DNA of 13,875 nucleotides from Nitrospinota bacterium (GTDB lineage Bacteria > Nitrospinota > Nitrospinia > Nitrospinales > VA-1). The notes beneath the pieces are model-generated. The model made no database searches and was not told the origin of the DNA. It saw only the letters and a list, made by a program, of their open reading frames with translations. Shown here one piece after another: positions 9,618-13,875 of the stretch; positions within the stretch are counted from its first letter, which is position 1; each line of letters opens with the position of its first letter. A program made the translations under genes and the position numbers. The stretch is from positions 1 to 13,875 of the forward strand of contig PCCT01000088.1 in NCBI GenBank assembly GCA_002731985.1, read 5' to 3'.

Positions 9618-9653
9618 AAAAAAATACCCCCTTGGGAAATTCCCACAAGGAGG
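9618..9653 (-). terminator. Intrinsic terminator (attenuator) in the pyr leader
   Basis: On the minus strand CCTCCTT (9653-9647) pairs with AAGGGGG (9633-9627, one U-G pair). The stem continues past a 2-nt GU bulge as GGGA/UCCC around a 3-nt loop, followed by UA and seven consecutive U (9624-9618). The hairpin lies between the PyrR loop and the pyrR ATG with no room for a promoter after it, so transcription of the operon must pass through it. It directly follows the stop of the lipoprotein frame and could also terminate that message. Confidence 0.85.
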
Positions 9654-9657
9654 TCGC

Positions 9658-9984
9658 TTATATATACAGGCAAACTTCATAGAATCCCTTAGCGGTCTCT
9701 CTGGACCGATTTAAAGAGTTCATAAATACTACTATTGAATCATATGAAATGGCGTAGCCCAAGTCAAGAATGAAAGTACTTATTAGCAATTTATTTATTC
9801 TATGGAGTTTGATTACCCTTTCAGCTTTGCGAAGCCACCTGCTCTCAAGACCCTCTGCATCAGCGGGTACCGATACATTACAATCAGCAGGATTAATAGA
9901 AGGATCAATTACATTATTTTTAGGGCCAAGCACACAAGCAGATAGGGATAAAAGAACTGAGGCACAAATAAATTTTTTAATCAT
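9658..9984 (-). CDS. Putative small lipoprotein, 3' part overlapping the pyr promoter and leader
   Basis: 108 residues from the ATG at 9984, chosen because GGAAACC precedes it; an ATG at 9993 is possible but has no ribosome site. The N-terminus [17 protein letters not shown] is a textbook lipoprotein signal with lipobox LSAC and mature Cys17. No known family was recognised in the mature part ([19 protein letters not shown]...). The last third of the frame is the pyr promoter, PyrR loop and leader read as protein ([11 protein letters not shown] is the PyrR loop), which is a poor sign for a real C-terminus. Either a genuine gene was overlapped by the promoter, or only the first ~65 residues reflect an ancestral lipoprotein. 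It is divergent from the J-protein gene. Confidence 0.5.
   Translation of the reverse strand: MIKKFICASVLLSLSACVLGPKNNVIDPSINPADCNVSVPADAEGLESRWLRKAERVIKLHRINKLLISTFILDLGYAISYDSIVVFMNSLNRSRETAKGFYEVCLYI
9683..9711 (-). promoter_or_regulatory. PyrR-binding RNA loop (anti-antiterminator)
   Basis: The minus strand reads CGGUCCAGAGAGACCG (9708-9693): a 5-bp stem closed by the hexaloop CAGAGA, which fits the CNGNGA hexaloop of known PyrR binding sites. Below it, a purine-rich 3' internal loop (GCUAAGG) and a lower stem AAUC/GAUU (9711-9708 with 9686-9683) reproduce the rest of the family's secondary structure. It lies about 22 nt downstream of the predicted transcription start and 30 nt before the terminator. 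By analogy with Bacillus, UMP-bound PyrR would stabilise this loop and let the terminator form. The purine-rich AAGGG could pair with UCCUU of the terminator 5' arm as antiterminator; that pairing is inference. Confidence 0.85.
9739..9767 (-). promoter_or_regulatory. Sigma-70 promoter of the pyr operon
   Basis: Minus-strand -35 TTGACT (9767-9762), a 17-nt spacer and -10 TATGAT (9744-9739); each hexamer has 5 of 6 consensus matches. The predicted start is near 9732-9733, giving a leader of about 124 nt to the pyrR ATG. The leader contains the PyrR loop and the terminator in the order expected for attenuation. The promoter lies inside the small lipoprotein frame. Confidence 0.75.
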
Positions 9985-10032
9985 GGTTTCCATTTATTTG
10001 CTTTATAATAATCTGAATGGACAAAATTATTT

Positions 10033-10038
10033 TATAAT
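10033..10038 (+). promoter_or_regulatory. Possible -10 element for the dnaJ-like gene
   Basis: A perfect TATAAT 31 nt before the start codon would give a 5' leader of about 25 nt. No convincing -35 lies at the right spacing. A second TATAAT occurs at 10004-10009, both inside copies of TTTATAATAA (10002-10011 and 10031-10040), so AT-richness alone may explain them. Confidence 0.3.
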
Positions 10039-10069
10039 AAACATCTATATTTTCAAATGGTTAGATAAA

Positions 10070-10957
10070 ATGGCGGATTATTATTCCTTGCTCGGAGTAA
10101 CTCCCGGGACCTCAGAGGATGATCTAAAAAAGGCATTTCGAAAAAAGGCAATGGAATTTCACCCTGACAGAAACAAGGGCAATTCTCAGGCTGAAGAAAA
10201 ATTTAAAGAAATTAACGAAGCATACGCTGTTTTAAGTGACAAGAAAAAGCGCTCTCAATATGACCGCTTTGGCAGTGAAGGGTTTCACAAACGTTTCTCC
10301 AGAGAAGATATTTTTAAGGATTTTGATTTCGGTGATATTTTTGGAGGTTTCGGTTCCCAGTCCAATTTTGGGGGTGGTGGAAACCCGGACCTTGAAAGTT
10401 TCCTATCTGGACAGGGACTTGGTAGATCTCGCGCACGAAAGGGAAAAGATGTGCGACAAAGCTTTTATATCCCCTTTGAAGAAGCCGCACTTGGAACACA
10501 ACGAACTGTGGTATTCGAGCAAAATGGAAACAAAATTGAAACTAGTTTCAAGGTTCCGCCAGGCTCCAAAAGTGGACGTCGCTTAAGGCTTGTAGGCAAA
10601 GGGCAAGCAGGTATAAATGGTGGTCCGCCTGGGGACTTGTACCTTAAAATGCGCGTCAATGGACATCACCTTTTCAAAAGGGAAGGAGATGATATTATAA
10701 TGGATCAAGAAATAAGTCTCACAGATACATTACTAGGGACCACAATAGAGGTTCCAACATTAACAGAATCAAAAATGGTTAAAATTCCGCCATGCACCCA
10801 GAGTCATTTAAAGCTCCGCCTTAAAGGAATGGGGGTTCCACGCAGCCGTGGCAATGGAAATGGCGATCAACTGGTCCGTGTGATTGTCAAATACCCAAAA
10901 GACCTGACTGAAAAACAACTTACCCTCATTGATCAATTGAAGGCCGAAGGATTATAG
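10070..10957 (+). CDS. CbpA-like (class B) DnaJ co-chaperone
   Basis: J-domain protein that stimulates Hsp70 (DnaK) ATPase and delivers unfolded clients. 295 residues (E. coli CbpA 306). J domain at residues 1-70 with the invariant HPD at 31-33 and helix IV ending YDRFG; Gly/Phe linker about 70-120 ([18 protein letters not shown]); C-terminal client-binding domains I and II about 130-290, with [17 protein letters not shown] and a second [12 protein letters not shown] block. The four CxxCxGxG zinc repeats of DnaJ proper are absent, so it is CbpA-like rather than DnaJ. The frame is open for another ~100 codons upstream, but those overlap the divergent lipoprotein signal sequence, and a J domain at the extreme N-terminus is the family norm. 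The ferredoxin gene follows after 45 nt, probably in the same transcript. Confidence 0.95.
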   Translation: MADYYSLLGVTPGTSEDDLKKAFRKKAMEFHPDRNKGNSQAEEKFKEINEAYAVLSDKKKRSQYDRFGSEGFHKRFSREDIFKDFDFGDIFGGFGSQSNFGGGGNPDLESFLSGQGLGRSRARKGKDVRQSFYIPFEEAALGTQRTVVFEQNGNKIETSFKVPPGSKSGRRLRLVGKGQAGINGGPPGDLYLKMRVNGHHLFKREGDDIIMDQEISLTDTLLGTTIEVPTLTESKMVKIPPCTQSHLKLRLKGMGVPRSRGNGNGDQLVRVIVKYPKDLTEKQLTLIDQLKAEGL

Positions 10958-11002
10958 TTCTATTTAATTTCAGCACAATAACTCAAAAATAAATTTAAAA
11001 TA

Positions 11003-11296
11003 ATGGCTCGCATACATTTTAAACCTGAAAAAGTGACGCACGAAATTGAGGATGGTACTCCTTTGATTGACATTTGCGAAGAGGTAAGCACTTCATTATC
11101 ATTCGGATGCACCGAAGGAACATGCGGCGTTTGCGAGCTTACGGTCATTAGTGGAAGCAAGAATTTATCGATAACAACTGAAGAAGAAAAAGATTATTTA
11201 TTACCAGAGGACCTACAATCGGGAATGCGCCTGGGATGTCAACTTAAGATTCGCAAGGGCGACGTAAGCATTACCTGGAAGAACAACAAGACCTGA
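11003..11296 (+). CDS. 2Fe-2S ferredoxin (plant-type fold)
   Basis: 97-residue soluble electron carrier. Cys36-X4-Cys41-X2-Cys44 plus Cys79 (FGCTEGTCGVCEL ... RLGCQL) are the four [2Fe-2S] ligands of the plant/vertebrate-type beta-grasp ferredoxins. The N-terminal strand pair ARIHFKPEKVTHEIEDGTPLIDICEE is typical. It lies 45 nt behind the J-protein gene on the same strand, so cotranscription is likely, but no Isc or Suf genes are in view to assign a partner. No ribosome site stands out in the AT-rich gap. Confidence 0.93.
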   Translation: MARIHFKPEKVTHEIEDGTPLIDICEEVSTSLSFGCTEGTCGVCELTVISGSKNLSITTEEEKDYLLPEDLQSGMRLGCQLKIRKGDVSITWKNNKT

Positions 11297-11333
11297 TGGT
11301 GTAGTATTCGTTCCATATTAACTAACAAGGTTG

Positions 11334-11456
11334 TTACATTTCAGGGTGTTCTATTTGCCTTTTAACCCTCCACATAATCCAGTCTTTAATTTCTTTTGCC
11401 AAGGCACGAGTTTTAAGTTTTGCATTTCTTTCACACAATCTAACCGCTTGAAATTC
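11334..11456 (-). pseudogene. Possible gene remnant (open frame without a start)
   Basis: Between two in-frame stops the minus strand encodes 40 residues (EFQAVRLCERNAKLKTRALAK ... HPEM) with protein-like, amphipathic, Lys/Arg/Glu-rich composition. There is no ATG or GTG and no ribosome site near its 5' end; a TTG at 11438 is the only candidate start. It could be the decayed C-terminus of a lost gene, or chance. Family not recognised. Confidence 0.2.
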
Positions 11457-11490
11457 TTAAAGAAAAAATGAGCGCATAAATGAAGCTGAG

Positions 11491-11574
11491 CCTGTGGACC
11501 CTGTGCAAAAATACACAGTATTTTTCACAAGTACACAGGACTTCTTGAGTGTCTACTCAGGTAATGAACATTAC
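11491..11574. repeat. Three consecutive hairpins between convergent genes
   Basis: Hairpin 1 (11491-11539): CCTGTG/CACAGG outer stem, an internal loop, then TGTG-C-AAAAATA/TATTTTTCACA (one bulge) around a 5-nt loop. Hairpin 2 (11544-11561): CTTGAGT/ACTCAGG, with one T-G pair, around GTCT. Hairpin 3 (11561-11574): GTAATG/CATTAC around AA. They occupy the region between the ferredoxin and bioC stops. There is no U-run next to any of them, so plain intrinsic termination is not obvious. The remainder of 11297-11578 holds only a small TAACAA/TTGTTA palindrome (11323-11336) and the possible remnant. Confidence 0.55.
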
Positions 11575-11578
11575 AGGT

Positions 11579-12343
11579 TTAGGGTTTTTTTGCTGAAAAA
11601 TAAAACAGTTCCCAGGTTGCATAAACGCCCTGTTTAGTAGAATAGTTTTCATCATATTCCTTGATTAGCCGTCTTAAATCACTAGAGCTTGTCATCCGAT
11701 AGGGTGCCGCTCCAATCTGCTGGAGGTTTTTCAGCAAGCCTAAAGTGTTTGAAAAAAAAGATTTACGCGTTTCTGATGCGGAGGATCGAAGGCTGAACCC
11801 GGCTTCATGGATCAATTCTTTCCATTTGATGAATGTCAGGAGTGATGCTGGGCTCTCTATGGATGCAGTTTTGCGAAACTCCGCAAGAGTGGCTGGACCA
11901 AATGTGCTAAAGATCAACTCTCCATCTGGCCTGAGGTATGAATTAAATATTTTTAGAGTTTCAAGTGGCAATTTGAACCATTGAAATACCGCATTTGCGG
12001 TAATCAAGTCCACTGCTTGAAATTCCATCGTTTCTGCATTACCCACCTCTACGCGGCAGTAACGTGGAAGGGTTAGTTTGGATTGCAAGCGTTCAACCAT
12101 ATCAGCCGCAATATCATTTAAAATTAATTGCTTTAAAGGGTGAGCGAGTAAATGTTGCGTGAAAAGTCCTGTGCCACATCCAATTTCTAACACTTGATCT
12201 GGCATTATATCTGGAAGAAATGATGCTAATCTTTCAGCCATTTGTTTTTGCAGGCGGGCGTGCTTATCATATCCTCGAGCGTATTTAGAAAAACTCCTGG
12301 CAACTACAGAATTTCTTCCATTGGTATTATCCCGTTTTGTCAT
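11579..12343 (-). CDS. bioC: Malonyl-[acyl-carrier-protein] O-methyltransferase (biotin synthesis)
   Basis: SAM-dependent methyltransferase that methylates malonyl-ACP to start pimelate assembly for biotin. 254 residues (E. coli BioC 251). N-terminal VARSFSKYARGYDKHARLQKQMAERL (14-39) is the BioC-typical entry helix. SAM motif I VLEIGCGTGLFTQHLL lies at 51-66, NDIAADMV with the ribose-binding acid at 76-83, and VFQWF (119-123), LRPDGELIFSTFGPATLAEFR (137-157) and the C-terminal YATWELFYF (241-249) are family hallmarks. No bioA, bioB, bioD, bioF or bioH lies in the window, so it appears as an isolated biotin gene. A weak TTGCTT-18-TATATA promoter (12388-12359) is possible upstream. No BirA-type operator palindrome was seen in the 196-nt gap. 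Confidence 0.92.
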   Translation of the reverse strand: MTKRDNTNGRNSVVARSFSKYARGYDKHARLQKQMAERLASFLPDIMPDQVLEIGCGTGLFTQHLLAHPLKQLILNDIAADMVERLQSKLTLPRYCRVEVGNAETMEFQAVDLITANAVFQWFKLPLETLKIFNSYLRPDGELIFSTFGPATLAEFRKTASIESPASLLTFIKWKELIHEAGFSLRSSASETRKSFFSNTLGLLKNLQQIGAAPYRMTSSSDLRRLIKEYDENYSTKQGVYATWELFYFSAKKP

Positions 12344-12539
12344 AAATTATTTAATAGATATATAAGTACTAGGGGTTGCAGAAAGCAATTCTTATGGGGA
12401 CTGCAGATACCTCATATCCCTCGCGGTCAAGGTTGACTCGAAGAATACCCAGGTTAGCCGGAGTGTCGTCAACTCTTAGGGTTCGATGCTTGTTAGTTTT
12501 CACTGGAATAAAGTCAGTGTAGTAAGGCTAGTAATACAA

Positions 12540-13487
12540 TTATGATGATACTGAAACAACTCTATTTCTACCTAAATTTTTAGCTTGATACATATACTCA
12601 TCTGCAACTTTCAGGCACTCACCCATGGTAAGGACTTCGTTGTAGGAGTTAATTCCGAAGCTCATGGTGGATTTTATTTTAATGTCATTATAGATAAAAT
12701 CATGTGCTTCGATTTGATTCCTAATCTTTTCTGCGAGAATGACTGCACCTTGAACTTTTGTGTCAGGCAGGATAATTAAAAACTCTTCACCACCCCAGCG
12801 TCCTGGCTTATCCTGTTCACGACAGTTTGAATTAAAAATTTTTGCAATCTCTGTTAATACATAATCGCCAGCGTTGTGCCCATAATGATCATTGATCAAT
12901 TTGAAGTTATCTATATCGGTCATAATAATTGAAAAAGTTGATTTGCTTCTATGAAATCGGACAATCTCATCACCCATTTTTTCCCATAAATCGCGCCTGT
13001 TGGGTAGTCCTGTTAAAGGATCTGTTCTAGAAGCACTGTGTAAATGTTTATTAGCCTTTTTTAGATCATTTATAAGTATTTTCTGATTTTTTAGCAGATG
13101 GCTAATTTGTATATGATTTTTTACGCGAGCACATACTTCTAAATAATGAAAGGGTTTAAGGATGTAATCAACGCCTCCCACTTCAAACCCCTTCAATACT
13201 TGGTCATTTTGATTGCCTCCAGTAATGAATATAATGGGCGTTTCTTTAAATTTCTTCTTTTGTTTTAAAATTTTGCAGGTTTCAAAGCCGTCCATATCAG
13301 GCAAATTTACGTCCAAGATGATGAGGTCGGGTACAATTTCTTCTGCTAGTTTAATGGCAGATTTTCCATCCTGAGCCACGGCGATGGAATAGCCCTCACC
13401 ATCTAGAATAATTCTTAATACACCAACCTTTTCTGAAATATCGTCAACGATTAATATTTTATAATCTGAGTAATTAAGGTCTGTCAT
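12540..13487 (-). CDS. Response regulator with GGDEF diguanylate cyclase output (REC-GGDEF)
   Basis: 315 residues. Receiver domain 9-125: acidic pair Asp15/16, phospho-acceptor Asp59 in LIILDVNLPDMDG, Thr89 in FITGG and Lys111 in LKPF are all present, so phosphorylation control is plausible. A helical linker (about 126-152) leads to a GGDEF domain opening with SRTDPLTGLPNRRDLWEKM (153-171). The active site is GGEEF (232-236), and the inhibitory I-site REQD (223-226) is placed five residues before it as in PleD. The protein should make c-di-GMP from two GTP, with product inhibition. It has a single REC domain, unlike PleD's two. No histidine kinase gene is adjacent. Two overlapping TATAAT hexamers on the minus strand (13520-13530) may hold the -10. 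Confidence 0.95.
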   Translation of the reverse strand: MTDLNYSDYKILIVDDISEKVGVLRIILDGEGYSIAVAQDGKSAIKLAEEIVPDLIILDVNLPDMDGFETCKILKQKKKFKETPIIFITGGNQNDQVLKGFEVGGVDYILKPFHYLEVCARVKNHIQISHLLKNQKILINDLKKANKHLHSASRTDPLTGLPNRRDLWEKMGDEIVRFHRSKSTFSIIMTDIDNFKLINDHYGHNAGDYVLTEIAKIFNSNCREQDKPGRWGGEEFLIILPDTKVQGAVILAEKIRNQIEAHDFIYNDIKIKSTMSFGINSYNEVLTMGECLKVADEYMYQAKNLGRNRVVSVSS

Positions 13488-13875
13488 AGGTCGACACTCA
13501 ATTATTTAAAGTCTAATGAATTATATTATAATTTTAAAGGTATACGAACAACCTAATAAAATATTTGGCTTACTACGTATACTTACATACGTCTTTTGAA
13601 TGATTTTGACTAGATATTAAGGGAGAAAATAACTCGCGGTTTATCCTTGGTCTGATGATCTGCGCATGGGGAATGATTTTTGAGTTACTTTAAAATGGTG
13701 AAGATTGACACGATTAAACTCAGTCTTGTTTAAAACTTTTGCTTTCCCGTTTTCTTTCTTCATTTTGTTGCGGGTACAACTGCAAGATGCGCGGCTGGTT
13801 TGGTAGCCCCAATTTTAAAACAGCGGTCTATTACTGCCATCGTTTGCGTATGCTAATTTGTCTTGCAACGGAAAA
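13488..13875. other. 388-nt right-end stretch with no supported gene
   Basis: AT-rich and without an ORF that resembles a known protein. It contains the overlapping minus-strand TATAAT hexamers near 13520-13530, a 6-bp inverted repeat ACGTAT/ATACGT (13575-13592), and a plus-strand TTGACA (13705-13710) followed at 18 nt by TTTAAA. A plus-strand frame from an ATG at 13787 stays open to the window edge (29 codons) but has no ribosome site or recognisable sequence. It could be the start of a gene lying mostly outside, or chance. Confidence 0.5.
13575..13592. repeat. Inverted repeat upstream of the REC-GGDEF gene
   Basis: ACGTAT and ATACGT, perfect 6-bp arms around a 6-nt spacer, 88 nt upstream of the gene start. 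The spacing and symmetry would suit a dimeric regulator site. No regulator is suggested by the sequence. Confidence 0.3.

Noticed and set aside
9610-9648. Longer PyrR starting at TTG 9648
   Set aside because: The extra residues are just the terminator stem and U-run translated, and PyrR homologues begin near the ATG at 9609.
9770-10069. In-frame upstream extension of the J-protein (about 100 extra residues with a hydrophobic start)
   Set aside because: It lies antisense to the lipoprotein signal sequence and pyr promoter; family members start at the J domain, and the ATG at 10070 gives exactly that.
12430-12539. Possible tRNA-like GGTTCGATGC element upstream of bioC
   Set aside because: No flanking complementary T-stem, acceptor stem or anticodon arm could be built on either strand.
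1-13875. CRISPR array, insertion sequence, prophage or toxin-antitoxin system
   Set aside because: I saw no regularly spaced repeats, transposase or phage proteins, or TA pairs; the content is ordinary chromosomal metabolism and signalling.

Overview
The window looks like chromosome from a Gram-negative, AT-leaning, free-living bacterium. Two Sec-exported products (one with a lipobox), a PleD-type diguanylate cyclase, BioC and a class B J-protein all fit that. I cannot place the organism from sequence alone. A Nitrospinota or Desulfobacterota-like lineage is only a guess, based on the mix of families. Most genes are on the minus strand; one short cluster (dnaJ-like gene plus ferredoxin) is on the plus strand.

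The core (about 9767 down to 1556, minus strand) is a de novo pyrimidine operon: pyrR, pyrB, pyrC, carA, an unrecognised 291-residue gene, then carB. These supply CarAB, ATCase and dihydroorotase, the first three steps to dihydroorotate, plus the regulator PyrR. A near-consensus sigma-70 promoter (9739-9767) is followed by a PyrR-binding RNA loop with the family's CNGNGA-type hexaloop (9683-9711). An intrinsic terminator comes next (9618-9653) and ends 8 nt before the pyrR start codon. Together these form a PyrR attenuator, so PyrR with UMP/UTP should control its own operon by transcription termination. Gene junctions are tight: TGATG (pyrR/pyrB), a 17-nt overlap (pyrB/pyrC), ATGA (carA/orf) and TAATG (orf/carB). 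The unknown gene is therefore wired for co-translation between the two subunits of one enzyme.

Downstream of carB, from its own promoter (1436-1464), comes an exported SUMF1/FGE-fold protein that lacks the catalytic cysteines of true formylglycine-generating enzymes. It is followed by endonuclease III (nth), which is cut by the left window edge.

Upstream of the pyr promoter, a small lipoprotein frame (9658-9984, minus) runs through the promoter and PyrR loop, so its 3' part is doubtful. Divergent from it are a CbpA-like J-protein (10070-10957) and a 2Fe-2S ferredoxin (11003-11296). The 282-nt gap that follows holds three consecutive hairpins and a possible gene remnant. Convergent to this pair is bioC (11579-12343, minus), with no other biotin gene in view. 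Then come a REC-GGDEF diguanylate cyclase (12540-13487, minus) and a 388-nt AT-rich right end with no gene I can support.
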